DNA of 64,000 nucleotides from Verrucomicrobiota bacterium. Its GTDB lineage: Bacteria > Verrucomicrobiota > Verrucomicrobiia > Limisphaerales > CAIMTB01. Positions 35,701-42,749 of this stretch are shown here, piece by piece. A program made the translations under genes and the position numbers. The stretch is taken from NCBI GenBank assembly GCA_963205105.1, contig CAUJJW010000190.1, forward strand, positions 45,192 to 109,191, in the 5' to 3' direction. The notes beneath the pieces were generated by a model. The model had not been told where the DNA came from and made no database searches. It saw nothing but the letters and a program-made list of their open reading frames with translations. The stretch's first letter is position 1. The number at the start of each line of letters is the position of its first letter.

Positions 35701-38098
35701 GGCTGCCAACCAAACGCCCGCCACTCCGACCGAACCGGCGGCATCCGTGGCATCGGGGATCCCAGGGACTGCCACCCGAAGGACTGAACGTGCGTCGGCG
35801 CCCGTGTTTGGAGTACCGGGAATGACCGCTTCAACGCGGGCTTCCGAGCACACGCCCGACTCGCCGACCCCGACAGCGCCAACTTCGGTCCGCGCGACTC
35901 CGTCACCCTCATCTTCAGCGCGGCCGACTTCAGAACCCCCGATGTTCGGACCATCGACATCGACATCGACAACCGACGGTGGTCGGCATCGCCAGGAGCT
36001 CTCGAAGGTGCAGGGGATGCCAACGGCTGGCGACGTCGCGGGACGCACGACGCCACAGGCCTCGTCGGCACCGACACCCACCCCGGCCCCGGCACGGACA
36101 CCCGAACCAGCGCCGACGACGACAGCGACCTCGGTATCGGCGCCTGCGCCTGCGCCCGCACCTGCACTGGCCCAGGGCCCGGCGACTGTCGCGCCCGTGG
36201 CGGCATCGGCGGCGAGCACGATACGAAGCAACGCGGAGTTCGCGGCTGCGGACACGGAATCGTTGAAACGCGTGGGACCTGGACATGCGTCGGCTGAGGG
36301 AAGCAGGGAGGTGCGGAAGAGTGTGTCCGAACCGGTCTCGGTGTCTCGATCGGCGCCCGTTTCATCCGGGCCGCCATCCGAGACGGCCCATGTCGCTCCG
36401 ACACCGGTATCGGTTCGTGGGTGGTCCGGCGAGGTGGGTGGTGTTTCGCAGCAGCCGAAAGCACCGGTCCTTCAGCCCGCGAAACCGGCCACCATTGCGG
36501 TGACGAACCCGGATCGTCCGCAGGATTCGGTGCCGGTGGAACCTCTGGCGGCCAAGACCGCGGAGCCGGTTCGGCGCCGTGGGGAGAGCAGACGCCCCGC
36601 GAATGATGCGTCCGCTCCAGCACGTCCGGTCGGGGCAGGGACACCTGCGCGCGTGCTGGCGGGACGGAACACAGCGAATCGTCCGGACGCGGGTTGGTGG
36701 TACTCCTCGATGCAGGCGTCCGTCACACCCCGGATCGAAACGGCAAGTGTTCAGGGGGAAGGGAAGGCGGGTGTGGAGGGTGCGGCTCGAGGGGAGACCC
36801 CGGGTGAACCTTCCGTAAACAGGACGACCCGTGGCGCGGGGTTGGAAGGGACATCGTCGAAGACCGAGGTGTCGTTTTCCTCGGCAACGGATGTGAAGGC
36901 GAAGGAAGCAGTTCCGGCAGTGGAACGGGGTGGTGACTCACGGCCCGAAACGACTTTCGCCGGCGCCACACGGGTCGAATCGAGTGGAGTGCCGAAGGAG
37001 GCGACGGTGAAGGGGCCTGGCTCGACTGGAGCGGCCCCCGTGGTGGAAGAATCGGGTCAGACGTCCCGACGCGAGGAGCCGTCGGCGTCGACGATGCCGG
37101 CTGGAGGAACGTCGGAAGGAACGCTCCCTTCGCGTGGCGTAGTTCCGACACAGCCCATGGATTCCACCAAGAATTTGGAGGAATTGGATAAACACCTAGG
37201 GAATGGGACCCGGGTGGGGGGTGCGACACCGGCGGTTGTGGCAGAGGGGGATGATGGCACGGTCGCTGCTGGCTTGAGCAGTGGAATGAGGAGGGGAGGA
37301 AAGCAGGACAAAAGTGCCGGAAACGGCGTGCAGAAGTTGCCGGGAACGGCGAACGAGCACGCGGGAACGGCCAGCCCTGCCGTCGCGGCCGGTGATCCCG
37401 GCGTTCGTCGGGCACAACCCCTCAAGGAGGCAAACCCGCAGGTGATGGCGGAGGAAGCGCTTCTGACCATGGCGGCCCGAGGTCGGGACGAAAAGGTTCG
37501 CGGAAGTTTCGGAGTCGCCGCCGAGATGAGTCCGGCATCCGAGGCCCGCCTGCAAAGGATCGAGGAACTCATCACCAAGGAAGTGGTTCGCTTCCGATGG
37601 TCCGGGCAGGAGTCGGTGTCGGTGACGATTCGGCCGGAGGAGGGGACGGAAGTGGTGGTGCACCTGCGGCAGCGCGATGGGCAGATGGAAGCGATGCTGG
37701 GGATGGCGCGGGGTGAAGCCGCGCGCTTCAACGGACATTGGCAGCAACTGCACGATGCCCTGGCCGAACAGAACGTCCGGCTCTTGTCGGGACGCGAGTC
37801 GGCGCAGGCGCTGAATCCGGCGAGTGCCGGGGCGAATCTCAATATGGGAACCGGATCGGGTTCCGGTTCAGGGCCGGGAGGCAACCCGTCCCCGGGCCAC
37901 CAGCAGGGTGCTGGCACGGAATGGCGTGACAGCTTCGGAGGCGCCGCCGATGAGCGGTCGTCGGAACGCCGCCGCGCTCCGGAAATGCCGGTCTTCGATG
38001 GCGAACGGCCGGTGACCCGCGGAACGACGCCGGCGCGTCGGCCGGTTCGAAGTGCCGGACCGGTGGGAAGACCGGATGGATGGGAATTTTGGGCCTGA
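32771..38098 (+). CDS. fliK: Giant flagellar hook-length control protein FliK
   Basis: 1775 residues, four or more times the usual FliK length. The region from ~110 to ~1500 is extremely rich in Pro, Thr, Ser and Ala with no domain and includes six 18-bp tandem units (residues 889-924, AT-rich in the sense of Ala-Thr). The Flg_hook switch domain is near the C-terminus (~1575-1690): VSVTIRPEEGTEVVVHLRQR and FNGHWQQLHDALAEQNVRLL. Sits where FliK is expected, between fliJ/motE and flgD-flgE. In known systems FliK measures hook length through its N-terminal ruler and then switches export specificity through the C-domain contact with FlhB. Family call by C-domain and context; the frame is uninterrupted. 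Confidence 0.88.
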   Translation: MTTSLFSGTDSLGALLSGSSAAVAVAPSLDSAATSLFPSTVTGAFESLVDRAMTTTFPSNVSHDAPASDAGLDFETDFDPAFETELDTELAPQADLEPTSHTGVLDEPDFDTETVPQDGTHETPLAHAPKENAVRDSRPITRAPARTVPDQETRRQETPSRISPRTSPASVESPDAPVSHPSTTLHQEVPPEPTPSQPATTVPPTDSKPTALPTLPPETAAAVVPALPVPPPTSVPDDAAFASAPTTSFPTTGAPRPVRGSNPDPSTTPSTTVPVAPSSSQPVPVTAQHPIRSNLGNPELPPRPASHVVPGVPAEPRRPVAGTVDPRQAVPASPAQPVAPEMPTVVPAPKPAAVAHATSVDSREPLTHEVDVSEATVTSRASMVPPSTWRSRLARARDEATNPVSTQGMDAVASTEARPQAAPVAARSPGMVANAREAALVPAPGGDFIPSTTSKPVASAPAPTSPPVPGADVERETVQHFGRAELVQGEEAPRSMTGAATQPALHFTTRPDPTAAPERANAESETLHREEPMPAASRVPIPESTTRQPHIASAPPAESAKPATPTSLTPTASEAHPEAAPAFAPAARPSPSTPSESFQATTVAPESRPSSPVSAGPTVGPSQRPGTTSETLNPASASNPRSSRVEPALTTTVPARPAEASAPSTPPLATRPTTGHQEVPVEGSAEPTSTPPRVETPRDEERKASSESAAGHAPQARTLKPALGQVHDPEPVPNDAAPTRQAPAPSPTQPPRHPIGSAADWPSTSAHHPQAPSPAPASSAPMTSASAPAPSKPDAETKSLPRAPHVAPPEVSVSDSKPPQPAQPPLRREAGATVPQPLSVTPAPSSSQTSVPEVEPAEPAPTSGEIRKPAPSPATPVEPPPHRSASSTATTTATATPIATATPIATATHAATATHAATATATASATEPSTTTLGEHSSTPAQQVAPSDKILPTRQTPPEHNVHRSPSRPATNADTSSAANQTPATPTEPAASVASGIPGTATRRTERASAPVFGVPGMTASTRASEHTPDSPTPTAPTSVRATPSPSSSARPTSEPPMFGPSTSTSTTDGGRHRQELSKVQGMPTAGDVAGRTTPQASSAPTPTPAPARTPEPAPTTTATSVSAPAPAPAPALAQGPATVAPVAASAASTIRSNAEFAAADTESLKRVGPGHASAEGSREVRKSVSEPVSVSRSAPVSSGPPSETAHVAPTPVSVRGWSGEVGGVSQQPKAPVLQPAKPATIAVTNPDRPQDSVPVEPLAAKTAEPVRRRGESRRPANDASAPARPVGAGTPARVLAGRNTANRPDAGWWYSSMQASVTPRIETASVQGEGKAGVEGAARGETPGEPSVNRTTRGAGLEGTSSKTEVSFSSATDVKAKEAVPAVERGGDSRPETTFAGATRVESSGVPKEATVKGPGSTGAAPVVEESGQTSRREEPSASTMPAGGTSEGTLPSRGVVPTQPMDSTKNLEELDKHLGNGTRVGGATPAVVAEGDDGTVAAGLSSGMRRGGKQDKSAGNGVQKLPGTANEHAGTASPAVAAGDPGVRRAQPLKEANPQVMAEEALLTMAARGRDEKVRGSFGVAAEMSPASEARLQRIEELITKEVVRFRWSGQESVSVTIRPEEGTEVVVHLRQRDGQMEAMLGMARGEAARFNGHWQQLHDALAEQNVRLLSGRESAQALNPASAGANLNMGTGSGSGSGPGGNPSPGHQQGAGTEWRDSFGGAADERSSERRRAPEMPVFDGERPVTRGTTPARRPVRSAGPVGRPDGWEFWA
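35435..35542 (+). repeat. 18-bp tandem repeat in fliK (6 units)
   Basis: Six consecutive 18-bp units of the form GCGACGCCCATAGCAACC. Units 2 and 3 are identical, units 4 and 5 are identical, units 1 and 6 are diverged. In frame (18 = 6 codons), encoding ATPIAT- and ATHAAT-type hexapeptides, so copy-number change alters FliK length without breaking the frame. Confidence 0.92.
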
Positions 38099-38120
38099 GG
38101 CCACAAGGAGACAGACCACG

Positions 38121-38561
38121 ATGAGCAACATTGATGCAGTCAGCACAGCAGGAATGGGGGGTTACCCCATCGGATTGAGGGAACCCAAGCAGACCCTGGG
38201 ACAGGAGGACTTTCTCCAACTGCTGGTGGCCCAAATGACCACGCAGGACCCGATGGCTCCGAGCGCGGATACCGACGTGTTTGCCCAAATGGCCACGTTC
38301 AGCTCGTTGGAGCAGTCGAAGACCATGCAGTTGGACATCTCGCGACTGCGCATGGACCAGCAGGTCCTGCAGGCGAATTCACTCTTAGGACGCACCGTGG
38401 AAATCCAGATCGACGATTCCACACAGACTCGTGGACTGGTGACTGCGGTGCATGTGGAGGCAGGGACGCCCAAGGTGGAAGTGGATGGCAAGCACTACGA
38501 CCTCAGCAAGGTGCTTACCATTTCGCCGACACCGATCACCCCCAACGCCAACCAAGAATAA
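38121..38561 (+). CDS. flgD: Hook-capping scaffold protein FlgD
   Basis: 146 residues from ATG 38121 with AAGGAG upstream. The conserved core LGQEDFLQLLVAQMTTQDPM ... DTDVFAQMATFSSLEQSKTM is diagnostic. The C-terminal part is short (SLLGRTVEIQIDDS ... VDGKHYDLSKVLTIS), so the Ig-like/Tudor extension of enteric FlgD is reduced. FlgD caps the growing hook and directs FlgE polymerisation. Confidence 0.94.
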   Translation: MSNIDAVSTAGMGGYPIGLREPKQTLGQEDFLQLLVAQMTTQDPMAPSADTDVFAQMATFSSLEQSKTMQLDISRLRMDQQVLQANSLLGRTVEIQIDDSTQTRGLVTAVHVEAGTPKVEVDGKHYDLSKVLTISPTPITPNANQE

Positions 38562-38571
38562 GTCGTAAACT

Positions 38572-39426
38572 ATGCTACGCTCACTCACCACAGCCATCAG
38601 CGGCCTTCAGAACTTCCAAGGCCGCATGGATGTGATCGGCAACAACATCGCGAACGTCAACACCACCGCGTTCAAGTCGGCACGGGTCGACTTCTCCGAC
38701 TCCTTCAGCCAGACCCTGCGCCGGCCGGGATCCGGCGAGGGCAAGAGCGCCGCGCTCCAGGTCGGTTCTGGTGTCGGCACCGATGCCATCCGCGATGTCT
38801 ACAGCCAGGGCGCCATGTCCCGAACGGGCGTGCTGACCGATCTCGCCATCGGCGGCGAAGGCTATTTCGTCGTCCGAGACACCGTGACCGACTCCGAGTT
38901 CATCTCCCGGAACGGCGCGTTCCGGATCGATGAAACCGGGTTTCTGGTCACCAACTCCGGACACCGGCTCCAGGGTTACAACACCACGACCCTCAACGCG
39001 ATCGGCGATCTGCAGATCGATCTGACCGGTATGCCCGGCACCTCCGACCCGAACGCCACCATGGTGTCGTGGTCCGTGTCCAACGACGGCAAGATCGGGA
39101 TCAACCTCTCCGACGGCACGAGCTTCGTCCGCGGCCAGGTGCTCCTGCAGAACGTGCGCAACCCCGCCGCTCTCGTGAAGCAGGGGAACAGCCTCTATTC
39201 CGGCATGGAATCGGCCGGTCCGCTCGGCGGAGCCACCCCCACCGCCGCCCCCCCTGGAACCAGCGGCCTCGGCAAGATCGAGTCGGGCACTCTCGAACTC
39301 TCCAACGTGGATCTCGCGAACGAATTCTCGAGCATGATCACGGCGCAGCGCGCGTTTCAGGCGACGGCGCGGGTCATCTCGACGAGCGACGAGATGTTGC
39401 AGGAACTGGTCAATCTGAAGCGCTAA
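38572..39426 (+). CDS. flgE: Flagellar hook protein FlgE, short form
   Basis: 284 residues. N-terminal rod/hook motif (AISGLQNFQGRMDVIGNNIANVNTTAFK) and C-terminal motif (LSNVDLANEFSSMITAQRAFQATARVI). Length is nearer to FlgG or to the short FlgE of Bacillus than to enteric FlgE (~400), so the outer D2-type domain is minimal. Called FlgE because it follows fliK-flgD and because separate flgF and flgG exist at 52454 and 53221. Confidence 0.85.
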   Translation: MLRSLTTAISGLQNFQGRMDVIGNNIANVNTTAFKSARVDFSDSFSQTLRRPGSGEGKSAALQVGSGVGTDAIRDVYSQGAMSRTGVLTDLAIGGEGYFVVRDTVTDSEFISRNGAFRIDETGFLVTNSGHRLQGYNTTTLNAIGDLQIDLTGMPGTSDPNATMVSWSVSNDGKIGINLSDGTSFVRGQVLLQNVRNPAALVKQGNSLYSGMESAGPLGGATPTAAPPGTSGLGKIESGTLELSNVDLANEFSSMITAQRAFQATARVISTSDEMLQELVNLKR

Positions 39427-39435
39427 TCTCACTCC

Positions 39436-40071
39436 ATGGCCGAAGCAAAAAAACCGGCACCGGCTCCAGCGGGTGCCCCCGAGGGCGAGGCGGCGGCCGC
39501 AGCCCAGGCCTCGTCAGGCGGCATCAAAGGCTGGCTCCCGTTGATCGTCACGATCCTCGCCATGCCGGCCCTGGCCTTCGCGACCACGAAATTTATCATC
39601 CTCCCCAAAATCCAAAGCGCCATGGGCGCACCCGCAGGCGGTGCTGCCCACGGCGATTCGGAGGAGGCCGAGGCTCCCGCCGCTGAAGGCGGCCACGGTG
39701 CACCCGCAGCCCATGCCGCCCCCGAAAGCGGCGGCCATGGCGGCGGTCATGGCAGCAGCGGCGGCAAAGGCAAAGCCACCGCCTCCATCAACAAGATGAT
39801 CGTCAACGTCGCCGGAACGATGGGTACCCGCTACCTCGTCGCCAGCGTCACCCTCGTCGGCTCCGGCGCCGACTTCAAAGCCAAGGTCGACGATCACCGC
39901 GACCAACTCCTCGACGTCGCCACCGGCACGTTGAGCAACAAGACCATCGCCGACCTCGAAAAGCCCGGCGCCCGTAACGAGGTGCGCGCGGAATTGGTCT
40001 CCGTCTTCAACACCGTCCTCGGCGCCAGTGCCGTGAAGGACATCTACATCACCGAACTCGCGATCCAGTGA
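39436..40071 (+). CDS. fliL: Flagellar basal body-associated protein FliL
   Basis: 211 residues. Single TM ~30-50 (WLPLIVTILAMPALAFATTKFI), a His/Gly/Ala-rich linker (~65-115, with HGGGHGSSGG), and a C-terminal periplasmic FliL/SPFH-like domain (INKMIVNVAGTMGTRYLVASVTLV, VRAELVSVFNTVLG, VKDIYITELAIQ). FliL rings surround stators and affect torque. The histidine-rich linker is unusual. Located between flgE and fliM. Confidence 0.9.
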   Translation: MAEAKKPAPAPAGAPEGEAAAAAQASSGGIKGWLPLIVTILAMPALAFATTKFIILPKIQSAMGAPAGGAAHGDSEEAEAPAAEGGHGAPAAHAAPESGGHGGGHGSSGGKGKATASINKMIVNVAGTMGTRYLVASVTLVGSGADFKAKVDDHRDQLLDVATGTLSNKTIADLEKPGARNEVRAELVSVFNTVLGASAVKDIYITELAIQ

Positions 40072-40097
40072 TCCAGTGAGTCCGGGATTGGCAACCG

Positions 40098-41246
40098 ATG
40101 GATGAGGAACCCGATCAAACGGCAACCCCGCCCGAAACCCCGGAGCCGGAAACCCCGGCCCCGGACGCCGGCCCCGGGTCCGACCCTGTCCCAGGGGACG
40201 ACCCGGGCGCCGCCGGCGGCGCGGCACCCAGCCCGGATCCCATTGCTGCCGCCTCCGTTGCCCCTGCCTCGGCCCAGGCCTCGGGTTCTCCGGTCGATAT
40301 GGAGCCCGCGGGGGAGAACCAGTTCTGGCTTCATCGCAGCGGCCTCGCCCGCGTCCGCCGTCCGGTGGATTCGGTACAAAACCTCGATTTCCGCAGTCCC
40401 ACCTCCTTTTCGCCCGCGGTGCTCCGGCGCATGCGCCAAAGGCACGAGGAGTTTGTGCGCGCCCTGTCGGCACGCCTGTCGCTTTACCTCCGGATGGAGT
40501 TCACCCTCCAGCTTGGAAAAGTGACGACGGTTCCCTACCGGAACGTCACCTCCGAACTGCCGGATCCAACCCACATCACCCTGTTCCGGATCGAGCCCCT
40601 GCCAGGCATCAGCCTGGTCAATGTTCCTCCGCGGCTCGCCATGACCATCGTGGACCGCCTGCTCGGTGGACCGGCGCAGGCATTGACCACCGATCACACG
40701 CCCAGCGAGATCGAACTCGCCCTGTTGAACCAGGCCGTTCAGGTCGTCATCAGCGAATGGGCCTCCTTCTGGACCGGTGCCCAGGAGCTCAAGGCCGTCA
40801 TTCTGGGCTACGAAAACAACGGTCGCTTCCTGCGCACTTGCCCCCACGACACCGTCATGCTGGTCCTTTCGCTGGATGCACGCCTCGGTGACTGCGAGGA
40901 GCCCGTCCAGATCGCCTTCCCTCATTACACGCTCGAACCCCTGGTCCCCGCCCTCGGCCAGTCCAACGAAGGCGCCCAGTCCGGTCGCCCCGCGGTCAAG
41001 ACCGACAAGCTGGCTTGGAACCAGCGTTTCGCCGACGTCCCCGTCTCGGTCACCGCCGAATGGGAAGGTCTTGAACTGACCGCGCGGGAGATCGGGGACC
41101 TCAAGATCGGCGATATCGTGCCGCTCGATGCAACCTGCGTGGAAGAGGTGAAAGTCAGGCTGGCCAACATGTCCCGGTTTAAAGGCCGTCTGGGCGCCGC
41201 CGGCGACCAACTGGCTGTCGAACTCACCGCACCCTGGAAGCCGTAA
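40098..41246 (+). CDS. fliM: Flagellar motor switch protein FliM
   Basis: 382 residues. Residues 1-70 are an acidic Pro/Ala/Asp-rich tail; the FliM middle domain follows (DFRSPTSFSPAVLRRMRQRHEEFVRALSARLSL, NVPPRLAMTIVDRLLGG) and a C-terminal SPOA domain (WNQRFADVPVSVTAEWEGLELTAREIGDLKIGDIVPL). The N-terminal LSQxEIDALL CheY-P-binding motif of most FliM proteins is not visible. C-ring component; 12 bases before fliN. Confidence 0.95.
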   Translation: MDEEPDQTATPPETPEPETPAPDAGPGSDPVPGDDPGAAGGAAPSPDPIAAASVAPASAQASGSPVDMEPAGENQFWLHRSGLARVRRPVDSVQNLDFRSPTSFSPAVLRRMRQRHEEFVRALSARLSLYLRMEFTLQLGKVTTVPYRNVTSELPDPTHITLFRIEPLPGISLVNVPPRLAMTIVDRLLGGPAQALTTDHTPSEIELALLNQAVQVVISEWASFWTGAQELKAVILGYENNGRFLRTCPHDTVMLVLSLDARLGDCEEPVQIAFPHYTLEPLVPALGQSNEGAQSGRPAVKTDKLAWNQRFADVPVSVTAEWEGLELTAREIGDLKIGDIVPLDATCVEEVKVRLANMSRFKGRLGAAGDQLAVELTAPWKP

Positions 41247-41258
41247 CCCCCCATCTTC

Positions 41259-41537
41259 ATGGATCCCAACCCCAACACACCCGCCAACCTCAGCGTGCTC
41301 CTGGATGTCCCCGTGCGCCTCACGGTGGAACTCGGTTCCTGCCAAATGCCCATGCGCGAAGTGTTGCAGCTCTGCCCAGGCTCGGTGGTGCAGCTCGACC
41401 GGGCCGCCGATGCCCCCGTCGACCTCTTCGTGAACCAGAAGCGCATCGCCCGCGGCGAGGTCGTCGTGGTCGAGGATCGCTTCGGCATCCGGATCACCGA
41501 ATTGATCGGCGGTCCCGCCGTGCCAGCTCCCGCCTGA
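41259..41537 (+). CDS. fliN: Flagellar motor switch protein FliN
   Basis: 92 residues, essentially one SPOA domain (VLLDVPVRLTVELGSCQMP ... GSVVQLDRAADAPVDLFVNQKRIARGEVVVVEDRFGIRITEL). Forms the base of the C-ring and binds FliH. Short N-terminal leader only. Last gene of the first flagellar block; a repeat-filled interval of about 640 bases separates it from fliO. Confidence 0.96.
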   Translation: MDPNPNTPANLSVLLDVPVRLTVELGSCQMPMREVLQLCPGSVVQLDRAADAPVDLFVNQKRIARGEVVVVEDRFGIRITELIGGPAVPAPA

Positions 41538-41545
41538 TCATGCCG

Positions 41546-41574
41546 CCGTAGCGGCGGGCGTCCCTCCCCCCGGA
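41546..41574. repeat. Module A repeat, shortened copy
   Basis: GCCGTAGCGGCGGGCG through CCCCCCGGA, an internally deleted version of the 54-bp module seen at 2327 and 5659, only 8 bases after the fliN stop codon. Confidence 0.75.
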
Positions 41575-41640
41575 ATCCTCGGTGCAAGGGCCGTGAGCAG
41601 GTCGGTATCGAACATGGCCCTCCATGAACCGTGCCTCCCT

Positions 41641-41672
41641 TCGTACTCATAATCCTACTCCTAATCGTAATC
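41641..41672. repeat. ATTACGATTAGGAGTAGGAGTA repeat, copy 2 (inverted)
   Basis: Reverse complement of the element at 16761-16794 with a few differences; again adjacent to CCATGAACC stem modules. Confidence 0.7.
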
Positions 41673-41767
41673 CCCCACCTTCTCCCGGTTCATGGTCCGT
41701 GAGCATGGCGCCTGCGCCAACGCCGCTTCCCATAAACCGTACATGCATCCCTACGCCGATCCTTCTC

Positions 41768-41978
41768 CATCCCGAAGGGATGCCAGACCGTTGCCGGAGG
41801 TGGAGCTTCGCGACACCTCCGGATTACCCGCCGCGCGGGCCGCACCCCGACCGGGTGCCAGAGCGGCTGGCTCGCCAACCCAGCCCACCCTCTGTGACCC
41901 CTTCGGAGTCATGCCTGAGATTCACCCGGCCCCGGAGGTCTTCGACCTCCGGCTACGCTCGGCCATCCCTTCGGGATG
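41768..41978. repeat. Mirrored multi-hairpin repeat
   Basis: Four perfect hairpins: CATCCC-GAA-GGGATG (41768-41782), CCGGAGGTG/CACCTCCGG (41794-41802 with 41814-41822), CCGGAGGTC-TTC-GACCTCCGG (41932-41952) and CATCCC-TTC-GGGATG (41964-41978). The first pair is the inverted copy of the second pair, so the whole is a ~210-bp inverted repeat of ~50-bp arms, as in a miniature transposable or REP-type doublet element. Confidence 0.85.
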
Positions 41979-42147
41979 CATGCGCCCCGGCTCAACGCCT
42001 TGCGCCCATGCCAGAGCCCGGCTCGCACATGCTTCGGGGAACCAACCTTGCCGGGTGCGGGGCGGGGTGGGGCAACTTCCGCCCGGTGACCACGGGTGGG
42101 CAGGTCGGTTGACGGGCTTCCGGGTGCCCTGACAGTGCCTCAGCGTC

Positions 42148-42163
42148 TGGCACATGCGTTGCT
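42148..42163 (+). promoter_or_regulatory. Sigma-54 promoter for fliO operon
   Basis: TGGCACATGCGTTGCT, with GG (42149-42150) and GC (42161-42162) exactly 10 bases apart. It differs from the flgB promoter core at one position, and the two following bases (CG) are also shared. Predicted start near 42174. Confidence 0.88.
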
Positions 42164-42174
42164 CGCTAGGAGGC

Positions 42175-42744
42175 GTGCGGCAAAGCTTTCCTACCCCCAC
42201 TGGTTCGGTCGACGGGACGACCGCTCCATCGGCATCTTCTTCCGCCGCCCTCGCGTGCAGTCGCACCGCCAAGGCACTCCGGTCCCGCGGCGTGTGGATT
42301 GGCTTACTGATTGTCGCATCCGGAATTGCGCTGGGTGCGGAATCTACGTTGGGCGGCGCAGCCCCGGAGGGTGAACTGCCTTCCGTGGGACCCTCGCTGG
42401 CGCGCGTCCTGGGAGCGTTCGCGTTCGTTTTGATGCTGTTCTTCGGCGGCGTCTGGGTGGCCCGCAACTGGCAACGACTGGTCCCGCGGGCTTCCGGCCC
42501 GGCCGATCTCCAGGTGCTGGAGGTGAAATCCCTTGGCGCCCGCCAGAACCTCGTGGTGGTCGGCTATCGGGGGCAACGGATGCTTCTCGCCGCGGCACCC
42601 ACCGGGGTCACGCTGCTGACCCACTTGCCGGAGTCGGAACCCGCGGAAGCCGCGGTGCCGACGGTCGCGATCACGGGGGGAACCCGGGTCGCTGGAACGG
42701 ACTTTGTTGGGGCCTTTCGTGAAATCCTGGCGCGACGCGCCTGA
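42175..42744 (+). CDS. fliO: Flagellar export component FliO
   Basis: About 189 residues from GTG 42175; the frame opens at ATG 42154, but that codon is inside the sigma-54 promoter, and GTG 42292 is a further alternative giving a signal-like N-terminus (VWIGLLIVASGIALGAES). One clear TM (RVLGAFAFVLMLFFGGVWVARNW) followed by the short cytoplasmic domain with LQVLEVKSLGARQNLVVVGYRGQRMLLAAAPTGVTLLTHLP, diagnostic of FliO. It helps assemble the FliP ring. Followed 5 bases later by fliP. Confidence 0.85.
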   Translation: MRQSFPTPTGSVDGTTAPSASSSAALACSRTAKALRSRGVWIGLLIVASGIALGAESTLGGAAPEGELPSVGPSLARVLGAFAFVLMLFFGGVWVARNWQRLVPRASGPADLQVLEVKSLGARQNLVVVGYRGQRMLLAAAPTGVTLLTHLPESEPAEAAVPTVAITGGTRVAGTDFVGAFREILARRA

Positions 42745-42749
42745 GCCGC

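Larger units (their letters stand above)
41538..42174. other. Repeat-filled interval splitting fliN from fliO
   Basis: No credible gene. Contains, in order, a shortened module A (41546-41574), a CCATGAACC stem module (~41595-41636), the AATCCTACTCCTAATCG repeat (41641-41672), a fragment of the GGTTCATGG module (~41688), a mirrored pair of hairpin units (41768-41978) and the sigma-54 promoter of the fliO operon (42148-42163). Confidence 0.8.

Noticed and set aside
33578..38106. Several ORFs of 150-360 codons on both strands within fliK
   Set aside because: Low-complexity high-GC sequence keeps all frames open; only the long + frame ends in a recognisable Flg_hook domain.
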